A stretch of DNA of 39,942 bases, from positions 1-39,942 of IMG/VR virus record IMGVR_UViG_3300038585_000195. One strand, written 5' to 3'. The notes below the pieces were generated by a model. That model saw nothing but the letters and a program-made list of their open reading frames with translations, was not told the DNA's origin and did no database searches. The translations under genes and the position numbers were made by a program. Source of the stretch: a virus. Below are positions 1 through 6,575 of the stretch, in pieces; within the stretch, counting starts at the first letter, position 1, and each line of letters begins with the position of its first letter.

Positions 1-17
1 GTTTCCCAGTCACGATC
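1..17 (+). other. amplification primer at left end (technical)
   Basis: The first 17 bases match the random-amplification primer GTTTCCCAGTCACGATC, and the reverse complement of the same sequence ends the window. This is a laboratory sequence used in sequence-independent amplification and not phage DNA. It joins the genome at base 18 inside an open frame. Confidence 0.9.
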
Positions 18-141
18 GATAAGGGCAGAGTATCACCTAGATCGTGCCCTAGTCAATCTAAGAAGGCACGGGATTAATGTTCAGCCTAATGGTTATTCAA
101 GGCTAGCAATATTTGCAGGAAAGGATAATAACAATGGATAA
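18..141 (+). CDS. C-terminal fragment of an unknown gene cut by the left end
   Basis: The frame is open from base 1 through the primer to TAA at 139-141. It gives about 40 phage-derived residues, including RAEYHLDRALVNLRRHG and ending GKDNNNG. The stop overlaps the start of the next gene (ATGGATAA), as expected for translational coupling, which supports it being real. Only the C-terminus is present and no family is recognised. Its start lies outside the window. Confidence 0.55.
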
Positions 142-301
142 AGACGCATTTCAAGACTGGTTAGAACAAATAAATACCCAAGACTTCATACAACTAGCTG
201 AAGCATGGGCTGGTAATCCTGAAGAACCATTCCATAGTTGGCTAACTAGATATTACGCCGGTAATCTAGCAGCCGAGATGGAAGCAAGAATGGAAAGGTA
301 A
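134..301 (+). CDS. small hypothetical protein (55 aa)
   Basis: The protein begins MDKDAFQDW and is acidic and helical, with many Trp, Glu and Ala residues. I prefer ATG at 134 over the in-frame ATG at 113 because AGGAAAGGA (118-126) is correctly placed ahead of it and the start overlaps the stop of the upstream gene. A stem-loop follows directly after the stop. No family is recognised. Confidence 0.65.
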   Translation: MDKDAFQDWLEQINTQDFIQLAEAWAGNPEEPFHSWLTRYYAGNLAAEMEARMER

Positions 302-309
302 AAGTTATG

Positions 310-350
310 CGCCCTAGAAGGTTGTAGTTATTCCACTAGGGCGTCTATTT
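310..350 (+). terminator. stem-loop after the first gene pair
   Basis: CGCCCTAG (310-317) and CTAGGGCG (336-343) form a perfect 8-bp stem with an 18-base loop, followed by TCTATTT. It could terminate or stabilise the mRNA. The GGGC-TCTATTT right side recurs at 8744-8797 and, in variant form, at 7055-7087. Confidence 0.5.
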
Positions 351-379
351 AAAAACTACACAATCATAAAAGGTGAATA

Positions 380-736
380 ATGAATAAATTAATCAAAGAT
401 AAACTTGATAACAGAACTTGGCCTATATTGTGGAGGGCGCCACATGGAATAAAAAGTTACATGATTGATAGTTATGGTTACGAGTGTAGTAATGGTTTTG
501 ATGGGGGCTTTGATGAATACATAAAACAACTTGACACGAATGAGCTACCCATTGAGTGCCTACTCTTGGACACTAGGACTTATAACGCATTAAAACACGC
601 TGGGATTGATTTTATAAAAGAAATCAAAGATCAAGCGTTTAGCTTGGCAGCACAACCACAATTGGGTAAAAATGGGTTAAAACAAATCCAAGAGAATATG
701 GATAAACTCGAACGGGGCGAAGATTTACTGGAGTAA
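380..736 (+). CDS. hypothetical protein (118 aa)
   Basis: ATG follows the SD AAAAGGTGAATA. The N-terminus MNKLIKDKLDNRTWPILWR is followed by a Gly/Asp/Tyr-rich stretch and a charged C-terminus (EENM-type helix ending ERGEDLLE, allowing for exact residues at the end of the frame). There is no signal peptide or membrane helix. It is followed by the longest intergenic gap of the left module (737-866), which carries a promoter-like element. I do not recognise a family. Confidence 0.7.
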   Translation: MNKLIKDKLDNRTWPILWRAPHGIKSYMIDSYGYECSNGFDGGFDEYIKQLDTNELPIECLLLDTRTYNALKHAGIDFIKEIKDQAFSLAAQPQLGKNGLKQIQENMDKLERGEDLLE

Positions 737-817
737 ATAAAATGATTTATAACTCTATTATATACTATTAATAAAGTTTAATAAAACTATTGTTATTTCT
801 TAATCTATTAGTGGTAT

Positions 818-843
818 TATAATAGTATAACCAAAAGGTTATA
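818..843 (+). promoter_or_regulatory. -10 box with adjoining inverted-repeat operator candidate
   Basis: A perfect TATAAT (818-823) is followed by TATAACC (826-832), AAAA, and GGTTATA (837-843). This is a perfect 7-bp inverted repeat lying where transcription would start. No good -35 is visible. The gap 737-866 has no ORF, so this is the likely control point for the gene starting at 867. Confidence 0.5.
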
Positions 844-866
844 ATTAACAACAAAGGTGGTGAACG

Positions 867-1232
867 ATGAAAATCAAAACATGGGCGATAGCATCCCTAA
901 CTGCTATATCAATTAGTAATAGTGTACTTGCAAATGAATTGCAATTAAGAGAAGCTTCTGAGCACTTAGCTTACTTGAGTCAAAAAAGAAATGAAGCTCG
1001 AGTTAAAATGCAAACAACTAAAAAAGCATTTAAAGCTATAGATGGTGCTTATGATCAGCAAAAATCGGTAGTAAATGGCCTCCGTAAGGCTATTAAAGCC
1101 AAAGAAAAGGCTGAACGTAAGGCAATACAAGCAGAAGAAATTGCTCGTCGCTATGATGCGTATCTAGCTGATCGTAGTCATGCTACAGGTGGTGTTACTG
1201 GATTTAAAAAGGTGGGTGACTATGCTTACTAA
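867..1232 (+). CDS. exported small coiled-coil protein
   Basis: 121 aa. Residues 1-22 form a typical Sec signal peptide (MKIK, a hydrophobic core, then VLA before Asn23). The mature part is rich in Lys, Glu, Ala and Arg and predicted as a long helix or coiled coil (about 28-105), with Lys/Glu/Ala-rich repeats near 75-95. It would act in the periplasm or envelope. The start is fixed by the extended SD AGGTGGTGA at 855-863. It could be an early envelope-modifying or superinfection-exclusion protein; that role is inference, as no family is recognised. The next gene starts inside its last codons. Confidence 0.75.
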   Translation: MKIKTWAIASLTAISISNSVLANELQLREASEHLAYLSQKRNEARVKMQTTKKAFKAIDGAYDQQKSVVNGLRKAIKAKEKAERKAIQAEEIARRYDAYLADRSHATGGVTGFKKVGDYAY

Positions 1233-1401
1233 CGATATTAGTATTCAAGTAGAATATGAAGAACTTGGCTCATTAATAAAGAAGTTTGCTGATGTTGAGA
1301 TGGATGATGAGTTCAAGGAGAATTTGGAGCGAATGTTTATAGATGCGGCTGATAGGTTGCACTTGGCGCATCAATTGAATGAGATGTTGGAGTTGGATTA
1401 A
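1222..1401 (+). CDS. small acidic hypothetical protein (59 aa)
   Basis: I chose ATG at 1222 (MLTNDISIQ) over the upstream in-frame ATG at 1180 because AAAGGTGGGTGACT lies directly before it and it overlaps the end of the exported-protein gene. The product is acidic and helical and ends NEMLELD. Its 3' end belongs to a 19-base direct repeat shared with the gene ending at 2591. Function unknown. Confidence 0.65.
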   Translation: MLTNDISIQVEYEELGSLIKKFADVEMDDEFKENLERMFIDAADRLHLAHQLNEMLELD

Positions 1402-1405
1402 AGAA
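1387..1405 (+). repeat. 19-bp direct repeat, copy 1
   Basis: TTGGAGTTGGATTAAAGAA occurs here and again at 2577-2595. Both copies encode the C-terminal LELD of one gene plus the junction to the next start, suggesting tandem duplication of a gene end. Confidence 0.85.
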
Positions 1406-1621
1406 ATGATTGAAGATACAAGAATAAAACTAGTCCCTGATTCTACTGGGCTCGAGATAGATAACGAGAGATTAAAGTGGTTATTGGATAGGTATGCCCA
1501 AACTATTAACGACTTAGTTGTTAAATTAGAAGGCCCATATAAGGCTGGGGATCTACCCCTCCATAAACCTTACTTAAGCCGAGAGAAATCGGAATCATTG
1601 GAGGGGTATTTAAATGAGTAA
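1406..1621 (+). CDS. small hypothetical protein (71 aa)
   Basis: The start at 1406 (MIEDTRIKLV) lies just after the previous stop. The longer frame from 1379 would run through the neighbouring gene and is unlikely. The product is helical in its middle (LKWLLDRYAQTINDLVVKLE) with a Pro/Leu-rich tail. Its 3' end overlaps the next start at 1614 by 8 bases. No family is recognised. Confidence 0.6.
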   Translation: MIEDTRIKLVPDSTGLEIDNERLKWLLDRYAQTINDLVVKLEGPYKAGDLPLHKPYLSREKSESLEGYLNE

Positions 1622-1826
1622 AACTTTTATACAATGGAAAGGTACGGATGTTTGCATGGATGTTTATTGCAAATGCGGGCATCATTTTCATCTAGATGGG
1701 ATGTTTTGTTACTATACAATCTGCCCAAAATGTAAAACAAAATATAAATGCGAGCCTGAGATTCAACTAACAGAGGTTGAAGTGGTTGATGGACCTGTGT
1801 TAGAAGAGGTGAAAGATGAGCAGTAA
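1614..1826 (+). CDS. zinc-ribbon protein (70 aa)
   Basis: The N-terminus FIQWKGTDVCMDVYCKCG and a following CPKCKTKYKC give two Cys clusters (CxCG near 19-22 and CPxC near 38-41) typical of a zinc ribbon, with a third Cys in the second cluster. Small phage proteins beginning with a similar WKGTDVC motif are widespread. The fold is clear but the role is not; nucleic-acid binding or protein bridging would be usual. The acidic tail (about 52-70) overlaps the next gene start. Confidence 0.75.
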   Translation: MSKTFIQWKGTDVCMDVYCKCGHHFHLDGMFCYYTICPKCKTKYKCEPEIQLTEVEVVDGPVLEEVKDEQ

Positions 1827-2178
1827 CTATTTAAATTACGAGCTTAGTAAGCAGTTGAAAGAGTTGGGGGTTGAGTTTGAAAGCCGAGGCGTTGATTCAT
1901 ACACCTGGGTATTAGAGGGTAATCAATATTCCGTTAAGCGTGGGCATTTTTTTCTAACTTATTCTTTGGGTAATGAGCATAAGATTACTACCTTTGCCGC
2001 CCCATCCACAGCCCAACTGATTGATGAGATTGGGAGGAGGGAGAAGACGTTTGAACTGTGGATTGATGAAGAATTTATTGTGGATGCAGGTTACTGGAGA
2101 GGGCAAGACCCTTGCTGCACAACGGCACTAGGAAAAGCATTGATTGAGTTGGTTAAAAACGAAAAGAGGATTAAATGA
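1816..2178 (+). CDS. hypothetical protein, paralogue of the next gene (120 aa)
   Basis: The opening NYLNYELSKQLKELGVEFES and the closing TTALGKALIELVKN resemble those of the gene starting at 2175 (SYEISKRLDELGFECDS and QNALGLAVIKTLEL), so the two are diverged tandem paralogues. In between lie dispersed Trp and Tyr residues and a central ...AQLIDEIGRRE helix. Proteins of this general layout are common in phage genomes as unassigned genes. The start has the SD AGAGGTGAAAG and overlaps the upstream gene. Confidence 0.7.
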   Translation: MSSNYLNYELSKQLKELGVEFESRGVDSYTWVLEGNQYSVKRGHFFLTYSLGNEHKITTFAAPSTAQLIDEIGRREKTFELWIDEEFIVDAGYWRGQDPCCTTALGKALIELVKNEKRIK

Positions 2179-2591
2179 CTAATAAAGTAACCAGCTACGA
2201 AATATCAAAGCGCCTAGATGAGCTTGGCTTTGAATGCGATAGTCATTGCGGATGGTGGAACTACTATGGTGAAGGATTCGCACCAGAATGGACGGAGAGT
2301 TTATATTTAGTTGACACATCGGCTGACCCTAGCAATCTACTTGCTTTCCCAGAGCATACAGCCTGGAAAGCCTATGATTGTTTTGATTTGTTAATGTGGT
2401 TGAGAGATAATATGGAAAACAAATATCAAGGAGCACATTCCTATATTCATAAAGTATTTTGGATACACCATGATAGTGTTGGAGGTTTTGCAATTGTAGA
2501 TACACCTATTGATGGTTATCCCTGGGGGCGGGCAGACGAACCCCAAAATGCACTAGGATTAGCAGTAATAAAGACATTGGAGTTGGATTAA
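2175..2591 (+). CDS. hypothetical protein, paralogue of the previous gene (138 aa)
   Basis: The start overlaps the previous stop (ATGA). The N-terminal helix SYEISKRLDELGFEC matches its upstream neighbour. A middle section YDCFDLLMWLRDNMENK and a C-terminal NALGLAVIKTLELD match the common phage pattern of a short helix, an aromatic strand region and a terminal helix. Function unknown. Its 3' end carries copy 2 of the 19-bp repeat. Confidence 0.7.
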   Translation: MTNKVTSYEISKRLDELGFECDSHCGWWNYYGEGFAPEWTESLYLVDTSADPSNLLAFPEHTAWKAYDCFDLLMWLRDNMENKYQGAHSYIHKVFWIHHDSVGGFAIVDTPIDGYPWGRADEPQNALGLAVIKTLELD

Positions 2592-2595
2592 AGAA
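2577..2595 (+). repeat. 19-bp direct repeat, copy 2
   Basis: Identical to 1387-1405 and likewise placed at a gene end (LELD stop) running into the next start. Confidence 0.85.
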
Positions 2596-2598
2596 GTG

Positions 2599-2787
2599 AT
2601 GAGTAACGAAGAAAAGATGGAGAGGATAGAGCCTATAGATATGGCAGACAGATTTATACAAATGGGAGACCTTAGGCTAGAGAGCGTGAATACAATAAAC
2701 ACCTTAATGGCAGAGATGGTTTGTAAGTTTAATGAGATACTGGACCGAAAGCAGAAGGTGGAAGAGAAGAAGGAAGTGAAGAAATGA
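2599..2787 (+). CDS. small charged hypothetical protein (62 aa)
   Basis: ATG at 2599 gives MSNEEKMERIEPIDMAD. A GTG three bases upstream is an alternative start. The C-terminus is strongly charged (LDRKQKVEEKKEVKK), probably coiled coil. It overlaps the next gene by 4 bases (ATGA), so it belongs to the same operon. No family is recognised. Confidence 0.6.
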   Translation: MSNEEKMERIEPIDMADRFIQMGDLRLESVNTINTLMAEMVCKFNEILDRKQKVEEKKEVKK

Positions 2788-3176
2788 AGGACCTAGTATT
2801 ACAATCAATAGACCACTGCCAGAGGTTTGCTCCAATAGCTAAGAGGCTGGGGATTGAGCCGGACTGGGGTTGGGTTCACTATGAAACAGAAGAAGATGGA
2901 ACACAGCTTTGGATGCTAGAGCATGAAGAAGATTACTCACCTTATGACGATTATGAATTAGGTTCCTGGCGCCAGGACAAGCTAGAGCTGGCGTTGCCTG
3001 AGTGGGTTATTGGCGCAACTTTCTTGACTTTTAAAAAGATACTACAAGAAGATTATGGACTTGGGAAGAAGGAGGCATCTCATTTAGCTAGAGAATTCAA
3101 AGGCGGTAGAGGCGAACCCAAGCGCCAAGCAACAGTAGAGTTAGTTGAGTTGTTGGATAAGGAGGGGGTGTTGTGA
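2784..3176 (+). CDS. hypothetical protein, paralogue of the gene at 3742 (130 aa)
   Basis: The N-terminus DLVLQSIDHCQRFAPIAKRL, the internal RQDKLELALPEW and the C-terminal RQATVELVELLDKEG are shared almost residue by residue with the gene at 3742, so these are duplicated genes separated by two unrelated ones. The shared parts are a helical N-terminus and a terminal helix; the middle differs. No catalytic motif is visible and the function is unknown. It starts inside the previous gene's stop and overlaps the next by 4 bases. Confidence 0.7.
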   Translation: MKDLVLQSIDHCQRFAPIAKRLGIEPDWGWVHYETEEDGTQLWMLEHEEDYSPYDDYELGSWRQDKLELALPEWVIGATFLTFKKILQEDYGLGKKEASHLAREFKGGRGEPKRQATVELVELLDKEGVL

Positions 3177-3499
3177 GTGAGAATTTGATAATTAAACAGT
3201 TAACAGAAGATCAGTATCAAATAGAATCAGAGGATCCGTATGGTGATTATAATTCTTGTTGTTTAATATTAGGTAGAGAGTCACTACTTGAACTGAAAGT
3301 AAAACTTAATGACCTTTTCCCTGATGTTAAAAAGATGAGGGAAAAGTGTGAAACATTTAATCGTGTAAGAAATGCTTACTTATGCAACAAAGGGATAACT
3401 ATTAGACAGATTTCATCAATACTAGGTATTGGGCATGGCACAGTGACATACCACTTAGAAAGGATTCCTGAATATAAAAGGAGAAAAAATGAGACTTAA
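3173..3499 (+). CDS. helix-turn-helix protein (108 aa)
   Basis: GTG start with a strong SD (GGAGGGGG) about ten bases upstream. The C-terminal third reads RQISSILGIGHGTVTYHLER (about 80-99), a clear helix-turn-helix with a GTV recognition-helix start. The N-terminal 60 residues are of unknown type and contain YGDYNSCCLILGRESLLELK. A small DNA-binding regulator within the early operon is the simplest reading. The target is unknown. Confidence 0.7.
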   Translation: MSENLIIKQLTEDQYQIESEDPYGDYNSCCLILGRESLLELKVKLNDLFPDVKKMREKCETFNRVRNAYLCNKGITIRQISSILGIGHGTVTYHLERIPEYKRRKNET

Positions 3500-3749
3500 A
3501 TTTTCATCAACGATAAAAGAAACAGACAAAGAACGAAAGGCAAGAGAGACTCTAGATAATTTAGTGAGCGACGCTGTTATGAAACACACTGAAACACATT
3601 TTACTGTTTTTGGTTATCCTGATTATAGCTGGGAGCAAATTTTTGAAAAGGCAATATCTTCTGGCTATTATAACGGGAAAACAGTAACTTATAAGACACC
3701 TAAAGGGACGATTACTTTTCATGCGGAGGTGAATGCTCCAAATGACTAA
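3489..3749 (+). CDS. hypothetical protein (86 aa)
   Basis: Starts with the SD AAAAGGAGAAAA inside the end of the HTH gene. The N-terminus is basic and helical (KETDKERKARETLDNL), followed by an aromatic region with YPDYSWEQIFEKAI. No membrane or signal segment is seen and no family is recognised. The antisense frame over the same bases is a shadow. Confidence 0.65.
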   Translation: MRLKFSSTIKETDKERKARETLDNLVSDAVMKHTETHFTVFGYPDYSWEQIFEKAISSGYYNGKTVTYKTPKGTITFHAEVNAPND

Positions 3750-4266
3750 AGACCTATGCCTAGAATCAATAGACCACTGCAAGCGATTTGAGAAGATTGC
3801 TACCAGGTTAGGGATTAAGCCGGATGGTTATTGGGTAGGCAAGAGAACTTGTAATTATAGTGCCGCAATGTTAGCAGAAATGAGTTATGAAGAAAGAATG
3901 AAACGGAACCTGGAGTTTAAAGAGACTGTAGAGTTTAAAGAAAACCATCCCTTTTTTAACATACTTAGTTATTTAAGCTCAATAAAAGGAGAAATTTGGT
4001 ATTACTCAACCTATAGGCAAGACAAGCTAGAGCTGCCGTTGCCTGAGTGGCTATATGACGTGCGATCAGAGAAAAGGTTAGACTTCTTGTCTAAATTAAA
4101 TGAGAAACAAATGCGTAATGTTTGCGACCTATTAACTTTCTCTAAATTTCAAGGCCCACTAGGTGAACAAAAAAGAATTGCCACTGTAGAGTTAGTTGAG
4201 TTGTTGGAGAAAGAAAATTTACTAGGAGGTAAAGACAATGATGGAAGGAATAAACCAATTATTTAG
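3742..4266 (+). CDS. hypothetical protein, paralogue of the gene at 2784 (174 aa)
   Basis: The opening TKDLCLESIDHCKRFEKIAT, the YRQDKLELPLPEW block and the tail IATVELVELLEKEN match the gene at 2784. An insertion of about 45 residues (about 35-80, rich in Met, Glu and Phe) makes it longer. By alignment I chose ATG 3742; ATG 3733 lies closer to GGAGGTGA and is a fair alternative. Function unknown. The gene end overlaps a small membrane-protein ORF at 4238. Confidence 0.7.
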   Translation: MTKDLCLESIDHCKRFEKIATRLGIKPDGYWVGKRTCNYSAAMLAEMSYEERMKRNLEFKETVEFKENHPFFNILSYLSSIKGEIWYYSTYRQDKLELPLPEWLYDVRSEKRLDFLSKLNEKQMRNVCDLLTFSKFQGPLGEQKRIATVELVELLEKENLLGGKDNDGRNKPII

Positions 4267-4336
4267 CACACCAAGCGTACACAGCTTGATAGTGGCAGGG
4301 ATAATATGGATCACGATATTAATAACAAGAAAATAA
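4238..4336 (+). CDS. 32-aa single-pass membrane microprotein
   Basis: A short frame with an excellent SD (AGGAGGT, 4224-4230) seven bases before ATG. It translates as MMEGINQLFSTPSVHS followed by a hydrophobic helix of about 15 residues (LIVAGIIWITILI) and a basic end TRK. It overlaps the previous gene by 29 bases and is followed by another good SD for the next gene, so it sits in the operon. It could be a small membrane effector or a lysis-type peptide; that is inference. Confidence 0.55.
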   Translation: MMEGINQLFSTPSVHSLIVAGIIWITILITRK

Positions 4337-4348
4337 TAGGAGAACAAA

Positions 4349-4633
4349 ATGAAAAAACTAATAATACTACTAGCACTAACACTACCAGTAAGTGCAAGAA
4401 CATACACATACTCAGGGACTAACCAATATGGAACGCCGATAGATGTGGAAATAACCAACACTAATGGGAACCTTAGAGGCTATTCCTACAACTATGAAAC
4501 TGGATACTCACAAGAAATAGAGTTTAATCAACCAAGCTCGGGGCTATCTGGCAGCATGTTCGATTATGGTAGTGGTAGATATACTGATGTTAATATCGAC
4601 TCTTACGGTAATACAGACCTATGGGAATACTAG
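4349..4633 (+). CDS. exported small Tyr/Gly/Asn-rich protein
   Basis: 94 aa with a clear Sec signal peptide (MKKLIILLALTLPVSA, cleavage after Ala16). The mature part is rich in Tyr, Gly, Ser and Asn, with beta-like repeats such as YSYNYETGYSQEIEFNQ and no Cys. It resembles the small secreted proteins found in bacteria as well as phages. The SD is AGGAGAACAAA. It could change the cell envelope during infection. No family name is certain. Confidence 0.7.
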   Translation: MKKLIILLALTLPVSARTYTYSGTNQYGTPIDVEITNTNGNLRGYSYNYETGYSQEIEFNQPSSGLSGSMFDYGSGRYTDVNIDSYGNTDLWEY

Positions 4634-4642
4634 GAGGAAACA

Positions 4643-4978
4643 ATGAACGAAACACAAGCAGCAATTAACGAAACAGAACTCTTCTGCTCACTAGAAGATA
4701 TGGCTACTAGACTTAAAGGACTAGCTAGAGCAGGCATCATAACTAAAGCCTTTGCTCAAGACACATGGCAGCTCCACGTTAGATCACTTAGAAGATCCTA
4801 CATCTATGCAGAAAACGAAGGCATGAAAGCTATGGACACCATAACATCAGCACTCAAACACGAAATAGATGACATGGATGAGTTTACACAAGAGCTTAAA
4901 AACTCATACACTCAACTCATAGGAGATGGAATCCCACTCATCCCAGATGAAAATCTATGGCTCGATGGTGAAGATTAA
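4643..4978 (+). CDS. hypothetical helical protein (111 aa)
   Basis: The strong SD AGGAGGAAACA precedes ATG. The protein is acidic and largely helical, with a stretch LEDMATRLKGLARAGIITKA and a C-terminus ending PDENLWLDGED. No recognised motif. It closes an operon segment, since the following AT-rich gap carries a promoter-like sequence. Confidence 0.65.
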   Translation: MNETQAAINETELFCSLEDMATRLKGLARAGIITKAFAQDTWQLHVRSLRRSYIYAENEGMKAMDTITSALKHEIDDMDEFTQELKNSYTQLIGDGIPLIPDENLWLDGED

Positions 4979-5000
4979 TTATAATTAATTATAAATATAG

Positions 5001-5028
5001 TTACAATTTAACCCATATTGTGTATAAT
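5001..5028 (+). promoter_or_regulatory. candidate promoter ahead of the ERF operon
   Basis: TATAAT at 5023-5028 lies 16 bases after TTACAA (5001-5006), a weak -35. The extended SD for the gene at 5053 follows about 11 bases later. The arrangement TATAATAGTAT then AGGTGGTGA also occurs upstream of the gene at 867. The gap 4979-5052 contains no ORF. Confidence 0.5.
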
Positions 5029-5052
5029 AGTATTATAAAGGTGGTGAACAAA

Positions 5053-5313
5053 ATGGCAAACATGAAACAAGAGGCAATTAACAATGGGGTATTTGATACA
5101 GATCCTTATTGTGATTTAGAATTCGAGGAAATCAAACAGATACAGGATAGACTTAGTAAAACTCGCGGCTATCAAGTGGGCTTCTATGAAGCGCAAATGC
5201 ATTATCATTTCGATCGTGTAGATGAAAAGATTAAAGAGATCAACTCTCATCTTAAAGGATTACCTGTAGCTGTTGAATATACAGACGATGGGGAGGGTAC
5301 TACTTATGAGTAA
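5053..5313 (+). CDS. hypothetical protein upstream of ERF (86 aa)
   Basis: ATG at 5053 (MANMKQEAINNGVF) follows the extended SD AGGTGGTGA (5039-5047); the longer frame from 5020 lies partly in the promoter. The product is acidic and helical, with YDRVDEKIKEI-like helices near the C-terminus (as HFDRVDEKIKEINSHL). It overlaps the ERF gene by 8 bases and is probably translationally coupled. It could be a recombination accessory protein by position only. Confidence 0.65.
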   Translation: MANMKQEAINNGVFDTDPYCDLEFEEIKQIQDRLSKTRGYQVGFYEAQMHYHFDRVDEKIKEINSHLKGLPVAVEYTDDGEGTTYE

Positions 5314-5953
5314 TAAAAAGATACTAACTAAACTAAATATAATACGCAACAAGATTAAAGTAGACAAAGAAGGTTCACGTTACAAGGCTTTCACTATAGC
5401 TAAACTTAACGCTGAACTTAATCCACTGCTAGAAGAGCATAAAGTTGGCGTCTCATTTAGTGTACAGGAATGCAATATTAAACCAGTGGAAAAGGCTAAC
5501 GGTAACTATGCTTTTGTAATTCATGGTACTTGTAAATATGAAATCCATGATCTTGAATCTGACGACTCAATAGAAGTTATTACTGGCTTTACTGGTATGA
5601 ACTCTGAAGGTGATCCATCAAAGTCACAAGGTAATGCTCATAGTTATAGTTATAAATATCTATGGGTTACCCTGCTTGGTCTTACTGATGAAGAATCTGA
5701 TGTTGATTCACCAATTAATCAGAACAACGCAATGCTGCAAGAACAAATCTCTAATGCTAACCCTATAAGCAAGGATGAATCTAAAGCTTTATACAAAGGC
5801 TATGAAGAAGGGTTTAGTACTTGCACTACTAAAGAACAAGTAGAAGAGCTTATAGAAGAAGCTAGGGTTGATGTAAAAGATATGCTGAACTATGAGAAAC
5901 AGAAGCTTAAAAAACTAGTGGAAACAACTAAAGAAAAATGGGGTATTGAATAA
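5306..5953 (+). CDS. erf: ERF-family single-strand annealing protein
   Basis: 215 aa. Start at 5306 (MSNKKILTKLNI) with the SD GGGGAGGG; the upstream in-frame ATG at 5273 would sit inside the previous gene. The core shows the ERF pattern: an N-terminal YKAFTIAKLNAELNPLLEEH (about 26-45), a beta region (about 48-92), then GMNSEGDPSKSQGNAHSYSY running into KYLW (about 98-121) and an acidic DEESDVDSP. ERF proteins anneal complementary single strands during phage recombination and genome circularisation. The C-terminal 70 residues are charged and helical, typical of the variable tail. A RuvC-like resolvase at 7287 may work in the same pathway. Confidence 0.85.
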   Translation: MSNKKILTKLNIIRNKIKVDKEGSRYKAFTIAKLNAELNPLLEEHKVGVSFSVQECNIKPVEKANGNYAFVIHGTCKYEIHDLESDDSIEVITGFTGMNSEGDPSKSQGNAHSYSYKYLWVTLLGLTDEESDVDSPINQNNAMLQEQISNANPISKDESKALYKGYEEGFSTCTTKEQVEELIEEARVDVKDMLNYEKQKLKKLVETTKEKWGIE

Positions 5954-5974
5954 GGAAAAAAATAATGGTAGAGA
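5951..5974 (+). repeat. translation-start repeat, copy 1
   Basis: The segment TAAGGAAAAAAATAATGG plus TAGAGA recurs at 6598-6620 with one extra A in the run. It carries the SD and first codons (MVE) of the DUF6948-like gene. Confidence 0.8.
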
Positions 5975-6339
5975 CAATAAAAATAAATGATGTAGAGTAC
6001 GTGAGAGCTGATTCAATTTCACAAGAAGCAGTCAAGAATAAGGATGGGCTGAGGTATTGTATCGTGAGAACTTATTCAGCTGGCGTGTTTGCTGGGTACT
6101 TAACAGACCGATCAGAAGATGGTCAGAGAGGTACTGTATTAGAAGCAAGAAGGCTTTGGTATTGGTCTGGTGCTTCTAGTTTAAGTGAGGCAAGTCAACA
6201 GGGTTTTGCTAATCCTGATGATTGCAAGTTCCCTCAAGAGGTTCCAGAGGTTGAATTAACTAATATTATCGAGGTAATCCCTTGTAGTGAAAAAGCTCGC
6301 CAATCAATTAAGGATGTGAAGATATGGTCACAACACTAA
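5965..6339 (+). CDS. DUF6948-like phage protein (124 aa)
   Basis: The protein contains RYCIVRTYSAGVFAGYL, RRLWYWSGASSLSEASQQG and a C-terminal IIEVIPCSEKARQSIKDVKI, the hallmarks of the DUF6948 group of small phage proteins, as I recall it. Function is unknown. The SD AAGGAAAAAAA is part of a duplicated start region (see 6600-6624). Its last 16 bases overlap a repeat ORF at 6324; the Gly-Ser-type partner downstream is, from memory, a common neighbour of this family. Confidence 0.75.
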   Translation: MVETIKINDVEYVRADSISQEAVKNKDGLRYCIVRTYSAGVFAGYLTDRSEDGQRGTVLEARRLWYWSGASSLSEASQQGFANPDDCKFPQEVPEVELTNIIEVIPCSEKARQSIKDVKIWSQH

Positions 6340-6575
6340 CTGGCTATGGCTCTGGCTCTGGCGATGGCTCTGGCGATGGCTATAGCTCTGGCTCTGGCTA
6401 TGGCTCTGGCGATGGCTCTGGCTCTGGCGATGGCTCTGGCGATGGCTCTGGCTATGGCTCTGGCTATGGCTCTGGCTATGGCTCTGGCGATGGCTCTGGC
6501 TATGGCTCTGGCTATGGCTCTGGCGATGGCTCTGGCGATGGCTCTGGCTCTGGCGATGGCTCTGGCTTTGGCTAG
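6324..6575 (+). CDS. Gly-Ser/Asp/Tyr hexamer-repeat protein (83 aa)
   Basis: After MVTTLTG the frame is almost purely alternating Gly with Ser, Asp or Tyr (units GSGD, GSGY, GYGS) to the stop at 6575. It begins inside the end of the DUF6948-like gene with AAGGATGTGAAG before ATG. Similar Gly-rich repeat proteins occur next to DUF6948-type genes in other phages as I recall. Because the DNA period is six, all three forward frames stay open, so coding is not proven by openness. A flexible, disordered or calcium-binding spacer is possible. Confidence 0.5.
   Translation: MVTTLTGYGSGSGDGSGDGYSSGSGYGSGDGSGSGDGSGDGSGYGSGYGSGYGSGDGSGYGSGYGSGDGSGDGSGSGDGSGFG
6342..6573 (+). repeat. GGCTCT/GGCGAT/GGCTAT hexamer repeat
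   Basis: About 38 hexamers of GGC followed by TCT, GAT or TAT, with TCT alternating in most units. This block is far more GC-rich and pure than its surroundings. It is expected to be length-variable through slippage or recombination. Confidence 0.95.

Noticed and set aside
1180-1221. upstream start for the gene at 1222
   Set aside because: The longer form lacks an SD and would lie within the exported-protein gene.
3561-3782. 73-aa minus-strand frame
   Set aside because: Lies across the 3489 and 3742 genes, which have good SD sites; no motif.
4222-4461. 79-aa minus-strand hydrophobic frame
   Set aside because: Mirror of the signal-peptide gene and microprotein at 4238-4633.
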